64,000 bases of DNA from Ectobacillus sp. JY-23. Its GTDB lineage: Bacteria > Bacillota > Bacilli > Bacillales > Bacillaceae_G. Positions within the stretch are counted from its first letter, which is position 1. Every line of letters starts with the position of its first letter. The notes beneath the pieces are model-generated. The model was not told the DNA's origin, searched no databases, and saw nothing but the letters and a program-made list of their open reading frames with translations. Below are positions 45,411 to 54,473 of this stretch, piece by piece. The stretch spans positions 558,001 through 622,000 of the forward strand of contig NZ_CP095462.1 of NCBI RefSeq assembly GCF_023022965.1, written 5' to 3'. The translations under genes were made by a program, and so were the position numbers.

Positions 45411-45534
45411 TTTGTAAATCTAGAGTCAAAGACTTTATTTTCATTTTGTAAATTTTTTATAATATCAATTTCAAATTTACAATTATGTAATGCTTATCGG
45501 CTGTAAATTTACAGCACGCTCTAAATTTACAAAA
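45411..45534. promoter_or_regulatory. possible res site for the serine recombinase
   Basis: Five or six copies of TTTGTAAAT or ATTTACAAA occur in both orientations, including the palindrome CTGTAAATTTACAG at 45501-45514. Paired inverted half-sites in front of a resolvase gene are the usual res layout. Confidence 0.5.
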
Positions 45535-45904
45535 ATCTTATCAAAAACAACCTATAAAAGGTTGTGATATCTTTTCATAGACAACGCTCAATAGTTACAC
45601 TCCGTCATTTATTTTCTTTATCGACAATATCATTTTGTTATATCTAATTTATCACTTGACCGCACAAAATATCACCTGTTACTTGAGTCGTATCGGAAAT
45701 TTACTATATGTCTGTGTGAATGGAAGTGGTTTCTACAAAAGCACCAACACCTCAATACAAAACTCTACAGCAGCTTCAAAGTATTCTCTACTTGTTACTT
45801 AGAGTGCTTTTTAGTTCTGCTCTTCTCCCGCTAGAAATCACCTGGATTCTCCTCAAATATTTTATCCCGCTTCATTCAATGACTACCAGTAACGCTCAAC
45901 AGGG

Positions 45905-46100
45905 TTGAAAATGATGAAAAGGTGCGAAACATTGTTTCTACCCTTGGAGGTAATCAACAAGCTTGGTTTTTAACCGAAGATGGTCTTTACGAAGTTTTAA
46001 TGCAATCACGCAAGCAGATTGCTAAAGCATTTAAAAAAGGAAGTCAAACGCATCCTTAAATCAATTTATCAAGATGGTGGGTATATTATGTTTTAGTGTT
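45905..46100 (+). pseudogene. phage antirepressor (Bro-N) relic
   Basis: The plus strand reads VENDEKVRNIVSTLGGNQQ, then FLTEDGLYEVLMQSRK, and after a +1 shift EVKRILKSIYQ, the Bro-N antirepressor pattern. It has no start and carries a frameshift in a run of A. Phage regulators of this type indicate a former prophage segment. Confidence 0.65.
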
Positions 46101-46194
46101 AGCAGTTATCAATGAACAGCAATTACTAAGAAAGCAATTTAGAGTATACGGAGATAAAGACAATCTCCTCTTCTTGGCTAAGATGTGATTAAGT

Positions 46195-46480
46195 GGGTTG
46201 AAAATAAGAACACAAATTAAACGATTAATGTTGTAGATGAAGATGAAAAGGCACTATATACAATGTATAGATTGGACCAAAGCACTCATAAACAGCAGTC
46301 TTAACCAAAGATGGGTTATACGAAATTATGTAGAAAATGGTTTATTTAAGATGAACCAAACTGTTAACACTCCTAATTTAGTAGAAAAATTAGTATAGTA
46401 TCATAATCAACCCTGCACTTATTTTAATATAGATACTGAAAAAGACTTCAAGTGGCACAAGGACTTTCATATTTTAAAAA
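46195..46480 (+). pseudogene. second Bro-N-like relic
   Basis: VVDEDEKALYTMYRLDQ and a broken LTKDGLYEIM-like segment follow in shifted frames with several stops. It echoes the previous relic and may be a decayed tandem copy. Confidence 0.4.
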
Positions 46481-46499
46481 TCACAACAACATAAGCGTT

Positions 46500-46545
46500 A
46501 ATACAAAAACCAAACTCTCATATTACAAGGTTTGGTTTTTGTATT
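46500..46545. terminator. long perfect hairpin, terminator-like
   Basis: AATACAAAAACCAAAC pairs perfectly over 16 bp with GTTTGGTTTTTGTATT around a 14-base loop. It lies after the Bro-N relics and works on either strand. Confidence 0.7.
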
Positions 46546-46972
46546 ACATATAATTATATTTATCTCATTAATCTCAATACGTCTAAAGCTAATAAAATCT
46601 GAATTTCATTATTAATTTAAGCAGTGCTGTGTGGATGAATCAACCTACCCCATTTCCTACTTATGAACCCCATAAAGATGTGGAAAGCATACCCCCTATA
46701 TCTTGTGTATAAAAGAAAATACTGTTTTTCAATAATTTCATTGCGATTCTTCCACTCGGATGTTAATTACTCTATTGAAATCTTAACTGGTTGTTACTTC
46801 TTGTTCTACATCCCATAACCTTATTAGAAATTCTCGTACATGAACTGGCACATTTGAAGTATATGAATCACAGCAATGACTACTGGAGTTTTGTAGGTTC
46901 GATATTGCCCGACTATGGACAACGTAAAGAATGGTTACGGATAAATGGTCCTACTTTAACATTAGAATAGAA

Positions 46973-46995
46973 AAGCCATCTCAAACAGATGGCTT
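46973..46995 (-). terminator. terminator after the hsdR relic
   Basis: AAGCCATCT and AGATGGCTT form a 9-bp stem, followed by TTTTC on the minus strand, 15 bases beyond the hsdR relic stop. Confidence 0.65.
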
Positions 46996-47009
46996 ATTTC
47001 ATTAACATG

Positions 47010-48237
47010 TTATTTTTTGTAATGTACTGCTGCTAAATCGATTAGTTGCTGAGTCAGACTCTCTAACCTTTCCTTTGGACAAGGACTTACACGCAGCTGC
47101 TTCTTAATCCTCTTTCGCATTTCACGTTTTACATCTTCTTTATTTGTCCATTCCACTACTGCTTCTTGCTGAATAATATCCGTAACAAGATGCGTCAGTG
47201 CTTTTAAATCCTCTACATCGTCGTATGGGGGTATTTCTTTCTCAAGCATCTGATAAAACGGATATTGCTCACGAGTAAAGCCGTGTTTTTCACCCTTTTG
47301 TGCTGTATTTCGCATATCATTCACTATATTACGATATTCCTCTACTACTCATCAATATCTATTTGACGGTCTCTCCGTCGCTGGAGGAGTTCTTCAAGCC
47401 GTTCTTTTAAGGATGTATAGTACACAGGGTTTTCTTCCAACTTGACCCGTATTTCATGACGAATAGCATGTTCCATTTCAGCCGCTTTACCTTCTGATAT
47501 CTTCATTTCCTCTATTTGTTTCTCAAATCGATTAGAAAGAATGTCAATTAGCTCGTGAACAACATCAATTCCTACCGATGCAAGATGCTCCTCTATAAGC
47601 AGCTTAACCTTTTCCCCACAATCACTAATATCCATCCCATCCATGCGATAACGAGACTTTGCAGCTTGTCGTACTTTTACTAAGAATTGTAAATCAGCTA
47701 TATAATCTTGTGCCTTTGGACTTGGCATGACCATATCCATGCTGTCCGAAAAGCGTTTAAATGCTGTATCAAACTCGTTCCGTACATCCTCTGGCTCTAA
47801 TGCTTATAAGCATGCTTCTAGGTCATCTTTCCGAATGTAATCGAAGAAACGCATCGCAGAACGGTGACGAGACTGTAATCTTGGTATTTCAGTATCAATA
47901 CTTTGTAATGCTCCTTGTACATCTTCCTTATTGAAAATATTAAGTCCTTGCTCTAGGAATCTGGAAACACCTAGTAATCGACAATCAAACCATATGTCTT
48001 TTTGTCATACGTTCGGTTGGTACGGGCAATGGCTTGTAAGAGGTTATGTTCCTTGATTGCCTTGTCTAAATACATAACCTGCTCGATTGGAGCATCAAAG
48101 CCTGTCAGGAGTTTGTCACATACGATTATGAAGCATAGCTTATCCTCTGACATTGACTTCTTAAAACGAGCAATGACTTCTTTCTCTTCGTCCTTTGATA
48201 AATGATGTTTTTGGAGATGTTCCCCCATCATTATGAC
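47010..48237 (-). pseudogene. hsdR: decayed type I restriction subunit hsdR (3' part)
   Basis: Three open blocks on the minus strand together read as the C-terminal third of an HsdR motor/nuclease subunit. The first (48231-47971) has the late helicase motif LLTGFDAPIEQVMYLDK with LLQAIARTNR. The middle (47740-47345) and last (47324-47010) blocks are the helical C-terminal region. Between them lie a frameshift after IVDY, an in-frame stop near 47806 and a frameshift near 47340. The nuclease and first ATPase motifs are absent, and no hsdM or hsdS is nearby, so the system is dead. Confidence 0.85.
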
Positions 48238-48249
48238 CCGCTGACATAA

Positions 48250-48435
48250 TTACGAATTAAATCTAGTAGATTCTCTTTTGGTTACTCCTTTTATTTCTAT
48301 TAATGCTACTTTAAATTCTGTTAATGATATTCTCTTTCTTACCGTAACTTTTCTAAACAAATAGAGAGCTGCCATGACTACTCTTTCAGTGGAATGAATA
48401 ATATTAACAATCCGTTGCTTTTCAAATCCTACTTT
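48250..48435 (-). other. open frame directly after the P63C stop
   Basis: After the TGA of the P63C gene the same frame stays open for about 61 codons (KVGFEKQRIVNIIHS, later MAALYLFRKVTVRKR) to a TAA at 48250. It may be the original C-terminus lost to a nonsense change, or chance. Confidence 0.3.
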
Positions 48436-49545
48436 TCAAACGTCATCCATGGTAATCTGATAGAAATCTTGCTTCATTTTCTGTATTCGATTAATTTTAT
48501 CTGCGTAAACAAGCTTAAATTTGTCTTTAAAATCATCTTTATCAGATGAAAGCTTCATTATTGAAATAAGCCCTTCTAAGTGACTCCGAAGATATTGAAT
48601 TCCTTCATCCGAGAGATGTTGGAACAAGCGGAATTTACGGTCAACACGTCCAGTTTGACTATTATGGATAAGAGGATTCATTTCGTCTAATTTCTCGAAA
48701 ACATTAGGTGGTAACATATCATACACATAGGTGCGAGTAAACCCAGCAAAAAATTTGGGTCTTCTCTGTGTAGTCGGGTCATATGGCAGACCATAAATGC
48801 GAAAGATTTGTTCAAAATATTCACTATGAAATTCCTTAGAATACGGTCTTAACTCTTCAGATATGAACTCCTCTAATAAAACTTGTAATTCATCTTTCCC
48901 TCTAATACTCTGATAATTTGTCGCTTCATCGATGAGAGCAGTAATTCCGACTCTTGCAAGAGAGCGGAGTAATATCTTAGCCTTATTTAGTACATGTTGT
49001 TGTGAAGCGGTAATTAACCCTCTTTTCTCAGCCTCCATGTATATATCGCAGATTATTGGAATAGTATTCGCATCATACCACTTTCCAGTTTTCCCATTAA
49101 ATTGAGCAACATCAAAAGGTGTAATAGTGTGTAGATGCTCTGGATACATATCCATTAAAAGCGCCGCTAATACTTTAGAGCCAATAATAGGAGGAAACCC
49201 ATCAAGTCTTGTTTCACCTTTCCTTTTACGGTCAAGCGCAGCAAATAAACTGGTGTCTTTAATAACTCGTCGACCATCATTTAATACCGAACATTGTAAT
49301 TTAGTATCACCTATATACAAATCTGATTCAACCACTACAGCTCTTGGAATTTCAACAAAATGTTTGTAACTTAAATCATTGTAATACTTCTCAACGAGTT
49401 CTTGCTGCTCTCTATTGAAATAGCAATCTCCATTTTCATGGATAGCAACATAGACTTTCTCTTCATCCATTACAAAATAACCGACTGCTTTTGCATGGGG
49501 CATCTTTAAACACTTCTCAACATAGCCATACGTTTTTAATTTCAC
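48436..49545 (-). CDS. P63C-domain protein
   Basis: This 369-residue protein matches the P63C family of phage and mobile-element proteins. The typical region runs from ALIDEATNYQ (about 205) through EFISEELRPYSKEF and FEQIFRIYGLP to HLSDEGIQYLRSHLEG. The N-terminal part (1-190) includes a domain with GRRVIKDTSLF and IIGSKVLAALL. The molecular role of P63C proteins is not known to me; they often sit next to restriction or toxin-antitoxin genes. The GTG start has AAAGGAG seven bases upstream. It is separated from the next gene by 118 bases. Confidence 0.8.
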   Translation of the reverse strand: MKLKTYGYVEKCLKMPHAKAVGYFVMDEEKVYVAIHENGDCYFNREQQELVEKYYNDLSYKHFVEIPRAVVVESDLYIGDTKLQCSVLNDGRRVIKDTSLFAALDRKRKGETRLDGFPPIIGSKVLAALLMDMYPEHLHTITPFDVAQFNGKTGKWYDANTIPIICDIYMEAEKRGLITASQQHVLNKAKILLRSLARVGITALIDEATNYQSIRGKDELQVLLEEFISEELRPYSKEFHSEYFEQIFRIYGLPYDPTTQRRPKFFAGFTRTYVYDMLPPNVFEKLDEMNPLIHNSQTGRVDRKFRLFQHLSDEGIQYLRSHLEGLISIMKLSSDKDDFKDKFKLVYADKINRIQKMKQDFYQITMDDV

Positions 49546-49663
49546 ACAGATTCTCCTTTTTTAGGTTCATCCCCTCATTACGTACTACCTATTATTACTC
49601 TTTTCCAGATAGACAAGGGCATCCTCTAACGCCTTTGACTCCTATGAAATAAGGGGTTGACCA

Positions 49664-50383
49664 TTACTTTAAAGAACGAAGCTCCTTCAATAAATCTACC
49701 AACAATTGCTCTTCATCCAAATCTTTGAAATATATACCATTATCACGCAACTCTGATAATCGACACTGTAAATCTTCTCTTACTTTAGACAACTGCTTAA
49801 TGACAACATATTTTTGTTCTAAGGAAATTTCTTCAGCTAACGTAGTATCCAATTCTAGCATTTTGCTTTCTAACTTTTCCCCCTCTATTTCATCAGCTAG
49901 AAAATCATTCACCAGTTTCTTATAAGCTTCGGAAAATTGAGGTCTAATAATAGATTCTGTTACACTTAATAAATTGAAATCAGAAAATACCTCAGCAAGA
50001 CTTATTCCGGTATTCTCCAAAATTTCTATATCATGTTGATGAAAATGGTATTGCTCTCTCAACACTTTCATAAATAAGTCTATTTTCTTTATTGCTTTTC
50101 CTTCCGATATCTCATTAAACCATGGACCTTTTACAACTTTTATACCAAGTCTTTCTGCAATTAATACAAGGGTATGGTATATGGTAAGCCCATATGTAGG
50201 TATCTGCTTACTAAGCGGTGAATCATTCCATACCGCAAAAAACTGTTCTTCATGTAACGTTTCTTTATGTTTTTCTACTAACATACACAAATCATCAAGC
50301 AAATTTTTGGTATCGTCAATGTGTTGCTTCACGTACTCTTGAATTACCTCTTCATTTGACTTCTCTTCATTATCAACGAACAT
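49664..50383 (-). CDS. hypothetical helical protein on the element
   Basis: I do not recognise this 239-residue protein. It is acidic and mostly helical, with an N-terminal charged helix (EEKSNEEVIQEYVKQH), one aromatic patch (KVVKGPWFNEISEG) and a C-terminal coiled-coil-like stretch (EQKYVVIKQLSKVREDLQ). No signal peptide, membrane segment or catalytic motif is visible. AAGGAGGAGG precedes the ATG, so translation is likely strong. It is divergent from the integrase and may be an element regulator or part of the P63C pair. Confidence 0.6.
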   Translation of the reverse strand: MFVDNEEKSNEEVIQEYVKQHIDDTKNLLDDLCMLVEKHKETLHEEQFFAVWNDSPLSKQIPTYGLTIYHTLVLIAERLGIKVVKGPWFNEISEGKAIKKIDLFMKVLREQYHFHQHDIEILENTGISLAEVFSDFNLLSVTESIIRPQFSEAYKKLVNDFLADEIEGEKLESKMLELDTTLAEEISLEQKYVVIKQLSKVREDLQCRLSELRDNGIYFKDLDEEQLLVDLLKELRSLK

Positions 50384-50833
50384 TGTAAACCTCCTCCTTA
50401 TATAGAAATTTGAGGTACTTCATCTGATAAACGAGCACCATATCTTTATTATATTAAGAATATTTTTTATAACTAGTCTAAACATTCAAATTGTTTTATA
50501 ATATACTTAACATCACAAATGTATTAGTGTATTAATGACACACTAATACACTAATATGCCAATTAACCCACAAAATAATATGAATAAAAACCACACAACT
50601 AGTTATATCGATATAAAATTTATAATTTACACAAAACTAATTCGAGTCGTGAATTTTTTAAACTTCCTATAGGCCGGTATTTTCATTACAATTCTCACGC
50701 CTTAATTACTTATTAATTTCATTACTTAAATACTCAACGGAATTTTTCCAATTATATTCATCAATATGCTAGAATATATCCAAGGAAACTCTTACACCTA
50801 ACAGAGCAACTTCTTAAGGAGGTTGTTCTTACT
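50384..50833. other. AT-rich divergent region before integrase
   Basis: No gene. Around 50522-50556 TATTAGTGT and ACACTAATA occur as an inverted and partly tandem repeat, a possible operator controlling integrase or the divergent gene. Confidence 0.35.
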
Positions 50834-51964
50834 GTGACAGGAAGTATAACTAGAAATAAACAAACAGGAAAATGGGATTTTGTATTTAACGGTGGGAGAG
50901 ACCCGTTAACTGGTAAGCGTAAACAAATCAAGCGGAGAGGTTTTGAGTCCAAACGTGATGCTATGGATGAGATGACCAAACTAAAAGCGGAAATGTTAGA
51001 AAATGCGTTTCTCGATTTAACGAAAATGACTTATGCCACATACCTAGAAGAGTGGTTTCAAGAAAGGAAAAGTCGTTTACAGCAATCAACCTTCGAGATT
51101 CATTCCATCTTCTATCGAAACGTCATTAAACCCAAACTCGGTCATCTAAAGTTACAGCAAATCGCTCCCATCCAAATTCAAAAGTTTGTTAACGACTTAG
51201 TAAACGACACGTCCTATTCAGAACACACTATCCATCTCATCTTTCGTATTGTCAGTGCATCTCTCAAGAAGGCTAAGGTCTTGAAACTTATTAAGGAGAA
51301 CCCTTCCACTGGAATTACTTTGCCAAAGATAAGGCAACAAGAAATCCATGTTTGGTCTCTAGAACAGGTGAATTTCTTTATTAGCGAAGCCAAGAAAATA
51401 AAACGTCTTACTCGTTGCCATATCGGATTCCTTATATCAATCTTTACGGGAATGCGGCAAGGAGAAGTCCTTGGACTAAGGTGGAAAGACATCGACTTCG
51501 ATACACAAACAATCTTCGTAAGACAAACGCTGACACAGAACGCTAAGGTTAAGGCAGGAGCAAAGAATCAAGCAAGCCTACGCTCCATTCACATCCCAAA
51601 CAAGCTGATTGATGAGTTACGCACTTATCGAAAACAACTATTACAGGAAAAGCTACTTCTTGGGCAAAGCTATTATGACAATGATTTAGTTATTTGCACA
51701 AGAGATGGCAAGCCTATGATTCCAAGGAACTTTAGAAAAGAGTTCTATAAAGTTGTAGAGAAGGTCGGTTTACCCAAGATACGTTTTCACGACCTGAGAC
51801 ACACTCACGCTACCATCTTAATTCAACAAAATGTAAATGTGAAGCTTATCTCGGAGCGGCTGGGTCACTCGGATATTCAAACAACGCTCAACACATACAG
51901 CCATGTCCTCCCCGATATGCAGAAATCTGTCTCAGATAAATTGGACAAAATTATCGGAATGTGA
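50834..51964 (+). CDS. int: tyrosine integrase of the element
   Basis: This 376-residue phage-type tyrosine recombinase has an arm-binding AP2-like start (MTGSITRNKQTGKWDFVF), a SAM-like core-binding domain (about 60-160) and a complete catalytic domain. The catalytic set is R208 (TGMRQGE), H319 and R322 (HDLRHTHA), H345 (GHSDIQ) and the nucleophile Y355 (LNTYSHV). The GTG start lies 11 bases after AAGGAGG. It points at the right end of the element and its stop codon overlaps the first right-hand GTGACC motif. It very likely drives integration into the DUF3900 gene. Confidence 0.93.
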   Translation: MTGSITRNKQTGKWDFVFNGGRDPLTGKRKQIKRRGFESKRDAMDEMTKLKAEMLENAFLDLTKMTYATYLEEWFQERKSRLQQSTFEIHSIFYRNVIKPKLGHLKLQQIAPIQIQKFVNDLVNDTSYSEHTIHLIFRIVSASLKKAKVLKLIKENPSTGITLPKIRQQEIHVWSLEQVNFFISEAKKIKRLTRCHIGFLISIFTGMRQGEVLGLRWKDIDFDTQTIFVRQTLTQNAKVKAGAKNQASLRSIHIPNKLIDELRTYRKQLLQEKLLLGQSYYDNDLVICTRDGKPMIPRNFRKEFYKVVEKVGLPKIRFHDLRHTHATILIQQNVNVKLISERLGHSDIQTTLNTYSHVLPDMQKSVSDKLDKIIGM

Positions 51965-51978
51965 CCAAAGGAGTGACC
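51961..51978 (+). repeat. right GTGACC arm repeats
   Basis: GTGACC occurs at 51961 and 51973, the same 12-bp pitch and orientation as the four copies at the left end. Confidence 0.6.
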
Positions 51979-52026
51979 AAAAGACTTTCAAACTGCACAA
52001 AATCCAGTACTGATAAGGATTAATCC

Positions 52027-52569
52027 ATCCAATACCCTTACATGCCAGAGGAAGGCATGATGGAGGAGCGTGAGCTAAAAATTCATCAATCCTCTCACGC
52101 ACGCTATTTTGAGGATTTCTTAAAATTCGTCCAGTACGAGCGGTCCATGCCCGAAATTGTCAAAAACCAAGTCATGACCATGGTATATGACCGTATGGAA
52201 AACGTCTACGAGGAAGAAAGCGAAGAACGCCAGCAATTTGAGGAAGCGATGGAAATTTGGTCAGCGAGTCCGAAGCGTGAGATGATGGAACATTTCAGCA
52301 CAGAAGAAGTCATGGAAGCAGCGGCGCAGATTGTGGAGTATGCGCCAGAAGTAGAGTTAAAACTAAAGGCGGACCATATTTCTGTGAAAGGCTTGCTGGC
52401 GGATTTTGGGGAGCAGATTCATATCGCGAAAGTGAATAATAAGTATGTGCTGATGATTGAAGCCGATATGCTAACCTTTGAGAAAGGTTTTTCACCGATT
52501 GAGTTTTTGAAGCCAGATGAATTGGAGAAAGTCATTAGTAAAATTGCTTTCAAAACAAGCAACGATTAA
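52027..52569 (+). pseudogene. displaced 3' end of the DUF3900 gene
   Basis: About 175 codons match the C-terminal half of the 36085-37149 gene. They are identical for 399 bp and then differ, ending in ISKIAFKTSND. There is no promoter or ribosome site in front. It is probably the original gene end, cut off by the element. Confidence 0.85.
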
Positions 52570-52587
52570 TATGTGATACATCACTAT

Positions 52588-52625
52588 TAAATACTTGACG
52601 CTTTTGTGCGCCGAGTATTTTTTAT
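52588..52625 (+). terminator. terminator of the native DUF3900 gene end
   Basis: AATACTTG and CGAGTATT pair (one G-U) and are followed by TTTTTT on the plus strand. Confidence 0.7.
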
Positions 52626-52694
52626 TGCGGATAAAATTATATAAACTAAACAAATACTACCAAGAGAATTCTATAATTTTCGGGAGGTGAGATT

Positions 52695-52898
52695 ATGCAT
52701 CAGCTTACAACAAAAGAACTTTCTTTTATGGAAGACGAAATCCGTGCAGAAGAAATTATCGCAAAAACTTTGAATTGGTGTGCTTCTCAGTGTACAGATC
52801 AAGAACTTAAACAGACTTTAGAACGAATTGCAGAACAACATCAATTGAAGGTCGCGGACTTGTCTCAATACTTCAATCGTTCTAAAATGCTTCAATAA
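52695..52898 (+). CDS. small CotF-like spore protein
   Basis: This 67-residue helical protein (KELSFMEDEIRAEEIIAKTLNW, ISEQHQLKVADL-like second helix) looks like a half-size CotF/ferritin-like coat protein. GGGAGGTG precedes the ATG. It is followed after 19 bases by a second CotF-type gene, so they form a pair. A spore coat role is inferred from the resemblance and the partner. Confidence 0.65.
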   Translation: MHQLTTKELSFMEDEIRAEEIIAKTLNWCASQCTDQELKQTLERIAEQHQLKVADLSQYFNRSKMLQ

Positions 52899-52917
52899 CT
52901 CGCAAAGGAGATTATAC

Positions 52918-53211
52918 ATGCCAAACAACATAGAAAAACGCGGTTTAACTGACCGAGAAATACTGCAACTCTGCTTAGAGTTGGAAAAAGGACGCTGTCA
53001 TAGTACAAGCAATGCAATGTTAGAGACAAGTCATCAAGAGCTTCGTTCCATCTATCAACAATGCTTTGAAAACGCTAGCAACAGCCAATACGAGTTATAT
53101 AAAATAGCAAATCAAAAAGGTTGGTATAAAACAGAAATTGCTTCCACTGAACAAATTGTTACGGTGCAGGAACACATGCAAAATAACTTGCAGCCGAAAG
53201 GTAATTTTTAG
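52918..53211 (+). CDS. CotF-family spore coat protein
   Basis: This 97-residue protein has the CotF-type pattern: LTDREILQLCLELEKGRCHSTS-like first helices, then ELRSIYQQCFENASNSQYEL and the aromatic KGWYKT segment near the end. Such proteins form part of the Bacillus spore coat. AAAGGAG precedes the ATG. It is probably co-transcribed with the 52695 gene. Three cysteines could be cross-linked in the coat. Confidence 0.75.
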   Translation: MPNNIEKRGLTDREILQLCLELEKGRCHSTSNAMLETSHQELRSIYQQCFENASNSQYELYKIANQKGWYKTEIASTEQIVTVQEHMQNNLQPKGNF

Positions 53212-53240
53212 CATTTTTCAAAAGAAATCTTCTCCTTCAA

Positions 53241-53372
53241 GCAAACCGTAAGGGTGACAAGTGGTTTGAAGCTCACTCTTTCATAAAGATAACTGTATTT
53301 ATGATGTAAAAACCTGAATTTGAGGCATATGCAATGTTTGACCAATTCAGTTTACCCTTACGGTTTGGTATA
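53241..53372. repeat. MITE-like inverted repeat element
   Basis: CAAACCGTAAGGGT at 53242-53255 is repeated in exact reverse complement at 53354-53367, about 100 bases apart, with further weaker pairing inward. The small size and lack of coding suit a miniature inverted-repeat element or a very long-looped hairpin. Confidence 0.5.
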
Positions 53373-53451
53373 ACTAATCACAAAACAATAACCAAACTTC
53401 TTTCCTCTCTATGTCTTGCAGCGCATGTCTAGGTTGACGAAATTCTAGACA

Positions 53452-54285
53452 TTATTTTTTATCCGCAAAGCGTAATAGCTCACGATTTAACTTCTCCCGC
53501 TCACAATAAAACAAGCCATGGCCGCTTTCTTGGAAGGGAATAAGGTGTGAATTTTTAATACCAGCATGCATAATTTCTGCTAACACAAAAGGGCAGATTT
53601 TATCATGTATACCGTGACAAATAACAGTGGGTACATGAACGGCGGACAAATCCGCTCGCAAATCCTCGTCCCGCAGAGATACAGCGCATTGAATAGTGCC
53701 GTGCCCAGATGCCTCTAAACCCAATTGAAAAAACCAACTTTTAAAAGCCTCCGTAATATACCGTTCAAAAAATATGTCACCAAAGCTTTGGAGCATACTG
53801 GGTCGATTTTGATATGTATCTTCAATTAGCTTGTCTACAGCATCCTTCGTAAGTCCATACGGATACCCAGGACGTTGTGTGAATGCTGGTGCCGCAGCAC
53901 CAAGTAAAGCTAATTTCGCGACTTGATGCCCGCTATGCCGAGCCATATAGCGAACAGCAATAGCTCCTCCCATCGAAAACCCAACTAAAACAAACGCTTT
54001 TAGCTGCAGTGTCTCGACAATACTTCGAATATCATCTGCAAGTCGGTTGTAAGAATAGCCGCTCCAAGGACGATCAGACTTACCGAATCCTCGTAAATCA
54101 ACACCAATACAACGGTAGCCATGTTTAGGCAATTCATTATATTGATACTCAAACATTTTATGATTCACTGGCCAGCCATGCAAAAATAAAATCACCTTGC
54201 CATCCCTAGGTCCTATATCCTCCACAAATATGTTCACAATATGCTCCGTTTGGTTACTGGTTTCAACAGTTACATAGTAGCCCAT
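53452..54285 (-). CDS. alpha/beta-hydrolase
   Basis: This 277-residue cytosolic protein is an alpha/beta-hydrolase of the haloperoxidase-like esterase group. Nucleophile S104 lies in VGFSMGGAIA, the oxyanion region in FLHGWPVNHK, the acid in CHGIHDKICPF and the histidine in ESGHGLFY. The natural substrate is unknown. GGAGGGA precedes the ATG. It stands alone, with the CotF pair convergent on its 3' side. Confidence 0.88.
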   Translation of the reverse strand: MGYYVTVETSNQTEHIVNIFVEDIGPRDGKVILFLHGWPVNHKMFEYQYNELPKHGYRCIGVDLRGFGKSDRPWSGYSYNRLADDIRSIVETLQLKAFVLVGFSMGGAIAVRYMARHSGHQVAKLALLGAAAPAFTQRPGYPYGLTKDAVDKLIEDTYQNRPSMLQSFGDIFFERYITEAFKSWFFQLGLEASGHGTIQCAVSLRDEDLRADLSAVHVPTVICHGIHDKICPFVLAEIMHAGIKNSHLIPFQESGHGLFYCEREKLNRELLRFADKK

Positions 54286-54443
54286 ATAATTCCCTCCTTT
54301 TGTCTATTTATTCTTTTTATATGTATGTAACTCGTACTGTATAGAGAACTTTTGATATAGTAGCCTCCGGTTTTCTTACACGCATGAGAAAACATGCTGA
54401 TCTGCAGTTGATGAATCTTTTATTGTAGATAGCTTGCAAGTAA

Positions 54444-54473
54444 AATAGGACTTCGCTTACGCGAAGTCCTATT
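54444..54473 (-). terminator. terminator of the FAD oxidoreductase gene
   Basis: AATAGGACTTCGC and GCGAAGTCCTATT form a perfect 13-bp stem overlapping the stop codon, then TTTTAC on the minus strand. Confidence 0.85.

Larger units (their letters stand above)
36613..52532. mobile_element. 15.4-kb integrative element inserted in a DUF3900 gene
   Basis: Homologous segments 36613-37118 and 52027-52532 flank the element, offset by 15,414 bp. The complete integrase (50834-51964) reads toward the right end and stops 63 bases before the repeat. Paired GTGACC motifs lie just inside both ends. Contents are typical cargo: nucleases, resolvase, decayed phage and restriction genes, with base composition more AT-rich than the flanks. 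No replication, capsid or conjugation genes are seen, so it probably moves with help or is defective. Confidence 0.85.

Noticed and set aside
45720-45908. 62-residue plus-strand ORF
   Set aside because: No ribosome site and no family resemblance; lies in the decayed prophage stretch.
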